Shown here: one piece after another, positions 31,840-40,898 of the stretch
How the letters are laid out: each line of letters opens with the position of its first letter
Numbering within the stretch: the stretch's first letter is position 1
Translations under genes and position numbers: made by a program
Assembly (NCBI RefSeq): GCF_038002605.1
Contig: NZ_JBBOCT010000001.1
Span: forward strand, 2,232,001-2,296,000
Source of the DNA: Bacillus sp. FSL K6-3431
GTDB lineage: Bacteria > Bacillota > Bacilli > Bacillales > Bacillaceae_C
DNA: 64,000 nucleotides
Reading direction: 5' to 3'
The notes under the pieces: generated by a model
What the model was told of the DNA's origin: nothing
Databases searched by the model: none
What the model saw: only the letters and a program-made list of their open reading frames with translations

Positions 31840-33230
31840 TGGGACAATGATCCCGTGAACTAAACTGTCCACCCCCTACTTGTAGAAACATGTTTGAGGC
31901 TGGTTGGGACATAGATCTCGTATAACAAGCGAAGCTATGATACTGCATGGAGGAATAGGGATACTGGTGAGTGAGTCAGAGGAGGAAGCTAAATGAACCC
32001 AGTAGTTGGTCTGGATGTGGCAAAAGGAGAGAGCCAAGTTCAGGCATTTTTAGATAAATCGAAGCCGTTTGGAAAGAGTTATTCGATGAAGCATACAAGA
32101 GAGGAATTAGACCGTTTTATAGGCTTTTTAAATGAGCTAGAAGTGATGACCGGGCAAATGCCTATGGTCATTTTAGAATCAACAGGTCATTATCATTCTC
32201 CTGTTATTCAATACTTGGAGGTGCACGAGATTTTATATATCTTGCTTAATCCTATCATTTCTTATCAGGCTAAGAGATCCAGTTTAAAGAAAGGTAAAAA
32301 CAGACGCAATTGATGCGTATCAGTTGTGTGTGCTTTATTACAAAGAAGATTTTGAACCTAATAAAAACAGAGGAATTCAACTATTAAATCTTAGAAATCT
32401 TTCCAGACAACAGGAGATTGTGACGAATATGTATGTGGAGGCTAAGCTGCAGTTTCACACTATTTTAGATCAAGTGTTTCCTGAATACCGCAAGGTTTTT
32501 GGTGATCTATATTCGAAGGTTTCTTTACTGAAGTTAAAGAAATATCCTACATCAGAAGATGTAATAGCGGCTGGAGAAAGTAAGCTAGCGGAGTGTGTTA
32601 TGGAGTTTTGTCCAAGACGATCTAGTCAATGGGCATTGGATAAAGCAAAAAAATTAATGGATTCCGCATCTCGAAATCCATTTCAAAAAGTGGTGTATGA
32701 CAGTCATTTAATCAATCTTCAAATGTATATTGAGTTGCTTTTTCAGTACCAGGGACACCTTTCAGAGCTAGAAAATCGTATTGTGACGATGGCAAATGAA
32801 TTAGAAGAATACAAAGTTGTACAATCGATTCCTGGAATCGGAGAAAAAATCGCTGCCACGATTATCTCAGAGATTGGTGAAATCGATCGGTTTAGTCATC
32901 CGAAAAAACTAGTTGCATTTGCAGGAGTGGATCCAAGTGTTCACTCATCAGGAAAGTTTACTGCGACAACCAATCGCATTACTAAAAGAGGCTCAAGTAG
33001 ATTACGCCATGCCTTGTATCTTGCCGTATTGTGCGGTATCAGAAGTTCAAGAAACAAAAAACTGAAAGAATTCTATGATAAAAAGAAATCGGAAGGAAAG
33101 CCTTCCAAAGTGGCTTTAGTAGCCTGCATTAACAAACTGCTTCACTGGATTTATGCTTTATTAAATAGCAAAGAAACTTTCCTGGATATAGCATAATTAA
33201 CGGTAATAAGTAATAAAGAGAAAACCTTCC
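31840..33230 (+). mobile_element. IS110-family element, inactivated
   Basis: A transposase frame of about 400 codons with a 190-bp upstream non-coding part (typical of IS110, which carries long non-coding ends, now known to encode bridge RNA). Ends are not marked by inverted repeats, so the limits are approximate. The reading frame is broken once. It lies between the DUF1349 unit and a boundary left half at 33317. Confidence 0.7.
31993..33196 (+). pseudogene. IS110-family transposase, one frameshift
   Basis: First part MNPVVGLDVAKGESQVQAFL carries the DEDD RuvC-like start (GLDVAK, VILESTGHYH). One extra A near 32293 shifts SSLRKVKTDAIDAYQLC out of frame; the rest continues to the Transposase_20 domain (VQSIPGIGEKIAATIISEIG, LVAFAGVDPSVHSSGKF, KRGSSRLRHALYLAVL) and ends ETFLDIA. 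Both domains are otherwise whole. Upstream GAGGAGG precedes ATG 31993. Confidence 0.9.
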
Positions 33231-33316
33231 AAAAGGTTTTTGGAGGGCTATTTGTCATGCACAAAATAATATAACATAGGATTAATTATAATTTTAAAGA
33301 ATAATATTGACATCCT

Positions 33317-33436
33317 ATTAGCTGGTTTAGTTCAATAAGATAAGACCGCCAATTACAATCTAAAAAAGTGACCCGTCCACATAATAGATAGATCGCTTAT
33401 ATAATTATAAGCCCGGCCAACGCCTGGCTATTTTTT
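33317..33436 (+). repeat. Long boundary repeat, left half
   Basis: TTAGCTGG then TTTAGTTCAATAAG (33326-33339), ATAAGACCGCCAATTACAAT, central stem GTGACCcgTCCA / TAGAtaGATCGC (33368-33395), and GCCCGG/CCTGGC (33413-33430). The usual right half is missing; the repeated gene-end fragment described at 33437 follows instead. Confidence 0.75.
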
Positions 33437-33563
33437 ATGAGATACTTAACAATGTGGATAATCAAGGGTTAGTTACTTTAAATCCAAACACTAATGAACT
33501 GGTTTATTATACTAATTAAAAAAGCACCTAAAAAGATGCTAAGCGTAAAGAAAAATAGCTTAT
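33437..33563 (+). repeat. Duplicated gene-end fragment, copy 1
   Basis: About 127 bp recurring at 35337-35471 with few differences (GATACTTAACAATGTGGATA, AAATCCAAACACTAATGAAC, GCACCTAAAAAGATGCTAAG). One frame reads NNVDNQGLVTLNPNTNELVY then stop, so it looks like the 3' end of a lost gene with its AGCACC/GATGCT hairpin. Confidence 0.75.
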
Positions 33564-33584
33564 CCTAGTTAAAATAATAATTCT

Positions 33585-33818
33585 CTAACTCTTTTTGCTT
33601 AATTTTTCAAGTTCAGTCTTTAAATAGTTAATCTGTTTCTGCATCTTGTTTATTTCATTTCTTTTTTGAGACTCTTCAAGAGAATGTAATAATACATCCG
33701 CGGTAATAGAATCAGTCACTTTAATCAATTTTTTACCAATTTCAATAAGCTCATCTAATTGAGCATCGGTTTCGTGATTTGAATCATTATGTTCAAAATT
33801 ATTATCATTTAATTTCAA
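33585..33818 (-). CDS. Small coiled-coil protein
   Basis: 77 residues beginning MKLNDNNFEHNDSNHETDAQ and ending in a heptad helix MQKQINYLKTELEKLSKKS. Its tail is clearly related to that of the 88-residue protein encoded just upstream, so they are paralogues. AGGAGG-like TAGGAGGC precedes ATG 33818. No family recognised. Could be a small structural or spore protein; no evidence for function. Confidence 0.65.
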   Translation of the reverse strand: MKLNDNNFEHNDSNHETDAQLDELIEIGKKLIKVTDSITADVLLHSLEESQKRNEINKMQKQINYLKTELEKLSKKS

Positions 33819-33945
33819 AATTCTAGCCTCCTATGCAAAAGAATTTTCATATTAATTTATGCATTATTTATTTTTAAGTGACGTGTTGAATTACCTGACA
33901 ACTAATAAATATAATAAGTCTAACAGACAACAGACTAATAGAACC

Positions 33946-34212
33946 CTAAGAACGCCGAGGATTTACGTTGTTCATTTGTTTTTTTAATTGTTTCACTTCA
34001 TTGGTCAAATAATCAATCTGTTTTTGCATATTATTATTACTAATTTGTTCTTGTTGTTGTTCTTGTTGTTCTTTTTGTTCTTCTTCCAACGCTTGAACTG
34101 CTGCGATGGTAGATACCACATCGCCAAGTGTAGATAACAATTCACCCCAAACAGCAAGCTCTAATGTACTAATTGCTTGATCTTTTTGATTATCATTTCC
34201 ACTACTTGTCAT
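33946..34212 (-). CDS. Small Gln/Glu-rich coiled-coil protein
   Basis: 88 residues beginning MTSSGNDNQKDQAISTLELA, a hydrophobic middle (WGELLSTLGDVVSTIAAVQA), a Glu/Gln run (EEEQKEQQEQQQEQ) and a C-terminal heptad helix MQKQIDYLTNEVKQLKKQM. GGAGGC lies 8 nt before ATG 34212. Paralogue of the 77-residue protein downstream. Function unknown. Confidence 0.65.
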   Translation of the reverse strand: MTSSGNDNQKDQAISTLELAVWGELLSTLGDVVSTIAAVQALEEEQKEQQEQQQEQISNNNMQKQIDYLTNEVKQLKKQMNNVNPRRS

Positions 34213-34366
34213 AAAGAAGCCTCCAATAATTTAAATAAAAACAAACAATTTTTAACTTAACTAGGTGTATAAAGAGGTTGCTAAAAAAATGGTTTAACTT
34301 ACAAGATTTAATTTTTTCTTATACCTATAAGTATTTTTTATGAGATAGTAATGCGTAAAATATCTT

Positions 34367-34396
34367 TGTTCAACTGAATGAGCAGTTTAATTAAAT
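34367..34396 (+). repeat. Boundary repeat, right arm
   Basis: TTTGTTCAACTGA (34366-34378), core ATGAGCAG, TTTAATTAAATAAA. Lead-in TTTTATGAGATAGTAATGCG matches the other right halves. It lies just past the 3' end of a minus-strand gene, so orientation relative to the gene differs from the plus-strand units. Confidence 0.65.
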
Positions 34397-34416
34397 AAAA
34401 TGTTTGATATTATTTA

Positions 34417-34839
34417 TCAACCATTTAAATTCATACGCTTCACCATTATTTTCCTGACAACCTCCTCAGATGCAACATTTACCTTTTTCTCAATTTTTTT
34501 TAAATTTATAATTTCCTTTTCCAAATCTACTTCCTTTATCGTTAACACCATCTTTAATTCAATGCTACGTAACAAATATTCAAGTGCATCAACCAATCCT
34601 TTAATAGATTCTACTAACAGCTGATGTTCTTTCATAATGTATTTTGGAGGAATTAATGTTTCTAGAGATTGTAAGCTACTTTTACTTACACTAATTGAAT
34701 TTTGTAGGTCCATACAGACCTGATCCTTATTTTTTATTTTTCCATCTAAAAAATCTGGATACATCCTATTAGAAATATAAATTAAAGTCCCGCCTACCAG
34801 TTGAAGTGTTTGACCATATTTAACTAATACATTATCGAT
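34417..34839 (-). CDS. Unrecognised helical protein with an apparent ATC start
   Basis: The frame encodes, from codon ATC 34839, IDNVLVKYGQTLQLVGGTLI, then SNRMYPDFLDGKIKNKDQVC and a long amphipathic helical part to MVKRMNLNG, 140 residues. AGGAGGG lies 8 nt before ATC, the ideal spacing, while the first ATG in frame (34764) has no ribosome site. So the start is either a rare ATC or an ATG lost by mutation. No family recognised. Confidence 0.55.
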   Translation of the reverse strand: MDNVLVKYGQTLQLVGGTLIYISNRMYPDFLDGKIKNKDQVCMDLQNSISVSKSSLQSLETLIPPKYIMKEHQLLVESIKGLVDALEYLLRSIELKMVLTIKEVDLEKEIINLKKIEKKVNVASEEVVRKIMVKRMNLNG

Positions 34840-35554
34840 GTTATTTCCCTCCTAGCGAGTCACTACATTTAGTACTCGTTCCTTTAATGCTATGGTATGC
34901 GGCCCAAAGTGGATTGTTAATGCCCTTTTATAAAATCACTAAATTCATTCATTGGTATTGAGCAAAAAACCTTTTTGAACTTGGAGTGCCTTAGTTTAGT
35001 ATGAAGGTCCTTCAATAACAAAAAAGCCATAACGAAAAAATAAAAAAGGCTCCTCAATTAAGAGGAGGTGCCAATGGATACGAAGATTACATTTATTAGT
35101 ACGCATAATATTTTTTCTTATGACTCTTTAATCAATAATTATATATCTGATCTTTTCACCCAAGAGTAAATCTCCTTGAGTAATACCCGATCTGATTTAA
35201 CTTGCTGGATCATGTATATTTTTTTCAATAAAAAAGACCTCCCCAATTAAGAGGAGGTTATTGCAATGTGAAAAAAAGAAGAAAATACTAGAGTTATAAT
35301 TTACCCTTGATTTATTATGCGTTCTTATTATATATATGAAATACTTAACAATGTGGATAATCAAGGGTTAGTTACTTTAAATCCAAACACTAATGAACAG
35401 GTGCTTATTATACAAATTAAAAAAGCACCTAAAAAGATGCTAAGCGTAAAGAAAAATAGCTTATCCTAGGTTCAATAGGGATTCTTCATAAATCCTTGGT
35501 TTTTAATTTTCTCTTATTGTTCTTTTATCAAGATAAGCCACCTATTGTTAGCTT
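34840..35554. other. Gene-free stretch with repeat debris
   Basis: Contains a worn boundary left half (GAACTTGGAGTGCCTTAGTT, 34979-34998), a CTCCTC-AATTA-GAGGAG hairpin (35052-35068), a decayed copy of the endolysin 3' end (35149-35222), a CCTCC/GGAGG hairpin (35232-35250) and the second copy of the gene-end fragment at 35337-35471. No complete gene is seen. Confidence 0.65.
35337..35471 (+). repeat. Duplicated gene-end fragment, copy 2
   Basis: Near-identical to 33437-33563. In this copy a few changes shift the end of the small frame, so NNVDNQGLVTLNPNTNE is followed by different residues. It lies just before the CotA-like gene's 3' end. Confidence 0.75.
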
Positions 35555-37111
35555 TTACCCCTTACCATTTTTTTCAGTCCGGTTCTTAAAAATCTCCATG
35601 GGGCGCATCATTTCGTGATCTTCATGCTCCAACATGTGACAATGCCACACATAACGCCCGGTGAAGGGGCCAAAACGGGCTATAATGGATGTGACGTAAC
35701 CGAAGGGGGTCCGAACTGTATCTTTTAATCCCATTTCATAGGGATCAGGAGGAGTGGGAGGTCCTGTAAAAATTAGGTTTCCGTTTTTTTGAAATTGAGC
35801 AACATCAAAAGGCTGGCGATCAAGAATTTGAAAGTCAACCAAATGGAGATGAATGGGATGAGGATCATCATCGATTATATTAATGATTCGCCAAGTTTCA
35901 ACGGTATTTACTTCAATTCTTTCGGAAACTCTGTCTATCCACATTTTTCCGTCCAATAAATTCAAGGATCTACCATATTGGTCCTTGATTCTAACGAGTG
36001 TTAAATCTCTTGTTTTCTTTGCCATACTTCTTGGAAGTTGTTCGATGGGCCCTAAATAGTAAGGAATGGCGCTGGTATCTGGACTTTTTAACGGAACGTT
36101 TACTCTGAATTGTAAGACGTCAGTTGTTTCGGGGGATGCACTCTTGGTGACGTTTTTGAGAGTAATGGTTTGACCGTAGTATTGAGAAAAATCAATGATC
36201 ACATCTACGCGCTCGGCACTCAGAAGTATAAACTCATTTAGTAAAACACTTGTCTCAAGAAAGCCTCCATCTGTGCCAATTTGATAAAAAGACTGATTGG
36301 AATTCATCATTAATGTAAGAATTCGACTATTGGATGCATTTAAAATTCGAAATCGGTATCTTCTTGGTTCAACGTTCAAGAATGGATAGACCTTCCCGTT
36401 TACTAGAATCGTATCCGCATCAAAAGGAGGGACCAGAGAAGGACGCGGAAGGCTTGCGTCGTTTTGATCCGATGTGCTAGGGTAGTAAAGTGATCCGTCT
36501 GGATTGAACGAGCGGTCCACAATTAAAAGAGGGATTTCATATATACCTCTCGGAAGATTAAGGGATTGTTCATGCGCGTCACGAATGAGATAAAAGCCCG
36601 AGAGTCCGGCGTAGTTGTTCAATCTCGTAATTCCTACTGTGTGGTCGTGATACCACAATGTTGTGGCTCGCTCAATGTTCGGATACGTATAAACCTCTTG
36701 TTGAAATAAAGGCCCCGTTTCTTGAAAGTTTCGCGTAAACCATGCTTCGGGGTAACCATCACTATGGGCAGGCGTTCTTCCTCCGTGTAAATGGACAACG
36801 CTTCTACCCTCTGGAAGCGTCATTTCGGAACCATGAATGGTTGTATCAACGGGAAGAAAGTGTTTAGTGGGCAGATCATTGATCCATTTAACGTACACTG
36901 TTTCATTCTTCATCACTTCGAATGTAGGACCCGGAAATGTTCCATCATAACCCCATAAACGGGTTGGTCCAAGGTCCCTGTGCAGCTTCTGAGAAAATTC
37001 CTTCATTGTCACTTCGTAATAGGAGTGTTTATTATTTCGCATCTTAGGAGATAAAGTGTTTAGAATAGGCAGTTCATCCACGAATTTTTGAAGCTTTATC
37101 TTTTCAGGCAT
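35555..37111 (-). CDS. cotA: CotA-like multicopper oxidase (spore coat laccase)
   Basis: 518 residues, equal to B. subtilis CotA (513). Oxidises phenolics with O2 and helps pigment the outer coat. All four copper motifs are seen: HLHGG (about 107-111), WYHDHT (about 153), HPIHLHLVD and WHCHMLEHEDHEMM at the C-terminus; the residue after the last HxxxxM fits the T1 site. No signal peptide, as expected for coat loading. AGGTCTTCC-type GGAGGTC precedes ATG 37111. It is unusual to find it within a prophage relic. Confidence 0.93.
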   Translation of the reverse strand: MPEKIKLQKFVDELPILNTLSPKMRNNKHSYYEVTMKEFSQKLHRDLGPTRLWGYDGTFPGPTFEVMKNETVYVKWINDLPTKHFLPVDTTIHGSEMTLPEGRSVVHLHGGRTPAHSDGYPEAWFTRNFQETGPLFQQEVYTYPNIERATTLWYHDHTVGITRLNNYAGLSGFYLIRDAHEQSLNLPRGIYEIPLLIVDRSFNPDGSLYYPSTSDQNDASLPRPSLVPPFDADTILVNGKVYPFLNVEPRRYRFRILNASNSRILTLMMNSNQSFYQIGTDGGFLETSVLLNEFILLSAERVDVIIDFSQYYGQTITLKNVTKSASPETTDVLQFRVNVPLKSPDTSAIPYYLGPIEQLPRSMAKKTRDLTLVRIKDQYGRSLNLLDGKMWIDRVSERIEVNTVETWRIINIIDDDPHPIHLHLVDFQILDRQPFDVAQFQKNGNLIFTGPPTPPDPYEMGLKDTVRTPFGYVTSIIARFGPFTGRYVWHCHMLEHEDHEMMRPMEIFKNRTEKNGKG

Positions 37112-37207
37112 AAGAATGGAAGACCTCCTCTCTGTTAATATCTACAGAGTAAGTTTATGAGCATGAACTTGTCCATTATGTCTATTGAGTCCGTCAACAA
37201 TAAATAT

Positions 37208-37244
37208 AAAACCGACCCACTCTCAATTTGAGTAGGTCGGTTTT
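37208..37244 (-). terminator. Terminator after the endolysin gene
   Basis: Arms AAACCGACC..ACTC and GAGT..GGTCGGTTTT pair around AATTT; T-rich on both sides (TTTT on plus, TTT on minus). It lies 7 nt after the endolysin stop. Confidence 0.85.
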
Positions 37245-37250
37245 CCTTAT

Positions 37251-38428
37251 TTACTGAACATCTGATATTTTCACCCAAGAATAAATCTCTTTAAGTAAAA
37301 CTCTATCCGATTTAACTTGCTGGATCGTGTATGTCTTATTTTTAATCGATGCAGAAATCTTTTGTCCTGTTGCATATTTTGATGCACTCGACTTTAACTT
37401 TACTCGTTGGCCAACTTTTAATGTTGTCGGTGCAGCAGATGCGGATCCCGAACCATTATCTGTAGGATTGATCCAGCTACCTGGAGTTCCATTTTTGGTT
37501 GTAACGTTTATCATGTCACCAGACGTGTTGAAAAGAAAATATACCCCCGCCTTCACTGTCGTCTTTTTATTCTTACCTGACTTGGCATCAGCTGCTGTGG
37601 CATACCCTCCAACTGATTTGTTCAACTTATACGTCCCTCCGATTTTATTATCAGTGGCGGCAGGCGTGTTTGCAGATTTAGATGTTACTGGTTTTGATTC
37701 GCTCACTATTAAAACTTGACCAACATAAATTAAGTTAGCGTTCTTGATATTGTTATCTTTTTGCAACTGCTGGATAGTCGCTTTATATTTTTTCGCAATA
37801 GCGCCAAGAGTGTCTCCCCTTACCACTGTGTACATGTAGATGTGGAGTTGGTTGGTTCTTGAGCAGGTTTTCCTAGCGATTGTTGATATGCCGCGTCAAT
37901 TCTTTTTCTATATGGGTTAAAGCTACCATCCCTCTTTAGGATTACAGCAGGGCAATATTTACCTGACCAAGATTGGTGAGGAACCACCTTTCCAGAAGAG
38001 AAGCCAAAAGCTTTCATCAAGTAGGCATGCAGTGCAATCGCATTTTCTTCAGTCTTCGTTCTATTCCCATCAACGTTCATACACTTCTCGACCCCAATCG
38101 ATACCCGGTTTCCTGACTTTGTATTGGATCCATCTCCACAATGCCATGCGTTTTCGTCAAATGGCAAGTGTTGATAGATAAAGTTTCCATCAACCGATAA
38201 ATGCCAAGAAACATGCGACGTGTCTTTAGGCTGATAGCTCGCCATGTTATGAATGTAGCGATTATGCATTTCAGCATTTGCCCCGCGCCCCGCATTTCCT
38301 GTGTCGTGGTCGGTAATGTGTGTAGGCTTCATTGAATACCCAGGTCGAATTTTAGGGTTATTTTTAGATATAATATCCACAATGACTATAGCATTTCCAA
38401 TTTTTGAACCGTGCTTTAGAAGTTTCAT
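37251..38428 (-). pseudogene. Phage endolysin: Amidase_2 + LysM + SH3-like, frameshifted
   Basis: N-acetylmuramoyl-L-alanine amidase. N-terminal frame (38428-37820, 202 codons) has the Amidase_2 zinc ligands: TDHDTGN, AWHCGDG and the KYCPAV end. A shift near 37833, apparently two extra bases (TG), ends it in STCTQW; the other frame (37835-37251) continues YTVVRGDTLGAIAKKYKATI (LysM) and a C-terminal SH3-like domain ending YSWVKISDVQ. The amidase domain alone may still fold. GAAAGGATG precedes ATG 38428. Follows the holin gene by 43 nt. Confidence 0.88.
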
Positions 38429-38471
38429 ATTAATCATCCTTTCAAATTTAAAATAAAAAAAGAGCAACGAT

Positions 38472-38954
38472 TTACTCGCCGCCCTCTAACTCATTTTTCC
38501 TATTTGCTGCCCGTTTCAATTTTGACTCCAATTCTTCTTTAACCCAATCTGTTATTCTTGTAAGTATCCAGTCTGGAAAAGAATCTCCCCATCCTGCACG
38601 TATTGCATTTGCTGTCATCGATTGCAAGGTGTGATATAAAACGCCAAATGCCAACATTCCGAAAATGACATCTGGTGCACCGAGTACTACATCTAATAAA
38701 TGACCACCTGCCGGTAATGCCAAAACAAAAAACGTGCGGAATATACCGTCGATACCGTATTTACTCACATACGTATTATCTTTCTTTGCTGCTCTCGTTC
38801 CTGATATCCAATCCATCACGATAAAAAATATCAACGCCGTCATGACCGATCCAACAACATGACTATCACCGTATAAAAATTTAAAGCTTGGTCCTACAAT
38901 CGCACCAATAATGCCTGATATGATTGCTCCTGTTTGTGTATATATTTTATCCAT
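38472..38954 (-). CDS. Phage holin family protein (TcdE/Cph1-like)
   Basis: 160 residues beginning MDKIYTQTGAIISGIIGAIV. About three membrane segments (8-27, 33-50, 72-120) and a charged C-terminus (ELESKLKRAANRKNELEGG). The DWISGTRAAKKDNTYVSKYG segment is the holin_4 signature. It would open the membrane for the adjacent endolysin. AGGAGAG lies before ATG 38954. Appears intact. Confidence 0.9.
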   Translation of the reverse strand: MDKIYTQTGAIISGIIGAIVGPSFKFLYGDSHVVGSVMTALIFFIVMDWISGTRAAKKDNTYVSKYGIDGIFRTFFVLALPAGGHLLDVVLGAPDVIFGMLAFGVLYHTLQSMTANAIRAGWGDSFPDWILTRITDWVKEELESKLKRAANRKNELEGGE

Positions 38955-39026
38955 TTCAACTCTCCTCTTCTAATTCAAAATAAAAAAGGACTGAATATCA
39001 GCCCTTGAGTAACAAAATAAAAAAGC

Positions 39027-39290
39027 CTACGCTTCGTATGGCTCTTCCTGTTCATCTCTCGCTTTTTGTTCTGCTATTTCTTGTTCCACAATATTTGTGA
39101 TAACTGTGATCATATCCTCCTCAGAAGCTTCTAAACCTAAAACATCTGGAGTTAGTCATAATAGCCTCTCTTCTCCTTCAACACTTGCAGTGATATTCCT
39201 GCCGAAGAAATGTTCCGGTATTGCCTTCGATGCTTTACCTATCTGCGGGTTCTTAAATTGAATGCGTGTACTTTTAATGATAATATTCAT
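39027..39290 (-). pseudogene. Small phage gene with an in-frame TGA
   Basis: Starts MNIIIKSTRIQFKNPQIGKA, continues PEHFFGRNITASVEGEERLL and meets TGA at 39158-39156; the same frame goes on LTPDVLGLEASEEDMITVIT, NIVEQEIAEQKARDEQEEPY to TAG. A TGG-to-TGA change would explain it. Its ATG overlaps the end of the tail-fibre frame upstream. GAGGAGGC precedes the start. Small proteins of this kind lie between tail and holin genes in many Bacillus phages. Confidence 0.6.
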
Positions 39291-40582
39291 CATATTGCCT
39301 CCTCAGAAATTTCAGTCACTTCCACGATTTCGTCTAGTTCGAACACATAAGTTTCGCCTGTCCACGATTCTCCGATCTCACGCTCTACACCTTTTATGTG
39401 CCAGTTCTGTACGCTATCGTGCTTGTCGTTCCTTGTGCCAATAACCAGCACTTTGTATTCCCCAGCTAGCTCACAGGTTACTTTCAGTGTATCGCCTTCT
39501 ACTTCACCAAACGCTCTTCCAAAGTGACGGTGCCCATTTACCCAAACATCGACGTCCTTGTTAAGGTACTGGAAGTAGTCAGGCAACTCCAGCACTACTG
39601 TTTCATTAGGCGAGGTTGCTTCAATGGTGAAACGGTATAAAGTATCCCCCGCTGTTGGACTCTCTACTGCACCATGCCTAAGTACGTGCGTATCTTCTTT
39701 ATCAGGATGTGGATGAGGTATTTCAAAGTTCTTAGTCCCTGCTACAGAAAACGCTCCAGGCACCTTCCAATTATTAGTTTCTTCAGCTGCACCCAATACT
39801 CTCTCATTATCATTCAATGCTTTTGCTCCGACACCTATAGCCACTGATGATCTTCTGCTGGCCTCAGCTTCCGAACCTAGAGCAACAATTCGAATCTCTC
39901 CCAGTTTCTGCGTACACCTAAAGCAATTGCATTGTTACCTGCTCCATCGGCATAACGACCTATTCCTATACCATTACTATTCGAACCCGATCCTCCTCGA
40001 GCCTCCTGTCCGATGGCGATGCCGTAGGCAGTAAATGAAGTGTATGCATTAGCATCTTTTCCGAACGCTACAGAAGTTCCAGTCAATCCATGAACGTTGG
40101 TCAATGCCGCATGCGTTGCTATCGCAGTGCTCTGTTCGATCAGAGATGGAGCTGATTGCCAGGAAGCCCATACATTGCCAGCTGCTCCACGTATGATCAA
40201 ACGACCTGAGCGCGTTACATACAGCTGTGCGGCGCCTTCAGCAGTAAGTATATGATATACCGCCCCGAATCTGTTGACGTTACCTGTAGGGACTTTTAAG
40301 GCATTATCAGAAGCGTAGTACATACCCGACTCGGAAATAGTGTTTAAGTCTTCAGATACCTTAGCAATACCTCCTAGTCCAAAGGAGCGCACCCAGTTAA
40401 CGACACTCTCAGTATCACGATCCGTCTCTGTTTATTACTTCGGAGGCGTTAAGCATTGCCACCTTGTCTTCAAGACGATCCCAGTTCTCATTTAGTATTG
40501 TATCAATGTTGAATGTCTGGTTGCCGTCTGTCTGTGGGTTAATCTTAAGTAAATCTAACCTCTCTGTATTACTAGCCAACAT
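39290..40582 (-). pseudogene. Phage tail-fibre-like protein, frameshifted
   Basis: N-terminus MLASNTERLDLLKINPQTDG, then FNIDTILNENWDRLEDKV, typical of Bacillus phage tail fibres, is followed by a shift near 40430, a middle part (MRSFGLGGIAKVSEDLNTIS, LYVTRSGRLIIRG) and YadA-head-like repeats (GIAIGQEARGG, GIGIGRYADGAGNNAIALG). A further shift near 39890 leads to the frame ASRRSSVAIGVGAKALNDNE that ends at 39290. The C-terminus has a beta domain with WNGHRHFGRAF-like VNGHRHFGRAFGEVEGD. At least two frameshifts. Confidence 0.75.
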
Positions 40583-40881
40583 TACCACCACTGTTTCCCA
40601 AGGTAAGCGAACTGCTGTTGTCGCATATTTGATATCTGAGAACTTCGGTTTCCCGCGGTACCCATCATCTACGTTTTCAGTTTTCCCTCGTAGAATACGA
40701 GAATCAATACCGATTTATCAATTTCACCTGTTTTCGCCTTACGCATTTCTTTACGAATTAAACCACCTAGCGCTGTTTTTTCAAACGTTTGTTGAATAAA
40801 TTTACTAGCTTGCTCTGGCGCTAATAATCCAGATGTAACATCACCTGTCACAATTGTTTTCATGATTTGTTGATTTCTCAT
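40583..40881 (-). pseudogene. Phage major capsid protein, N-terminal fragment
   Basis: Begins MRNQQIMKTIVTGDVTSGLL, then APEQASKFIQQTFEKTALGG, IRKEMRKAKTGEIDK. One base is lost near 40705; the other frame continues IGIDSRILRGKTENVDDGYR, GKPKFSDIKYATTAVRLPWE, typical of HK97-like capsid N-terminal regions of Bacillus phages. After PWE the sequence changes abruptly to the tail-fibre start, so the rest of the capsid and all genes between are deleted. Confidence 0.7.
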
Positions 40882-40898
40882 GTGTCAAATTCCTCCTT

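Noticed and set aside
31993..33196. Programmed frameshifting in the IS110-like transposase
   Set aside because: IS110 transposases are made from one frame; the break is explained by one extra A and no slippery signal is needed.
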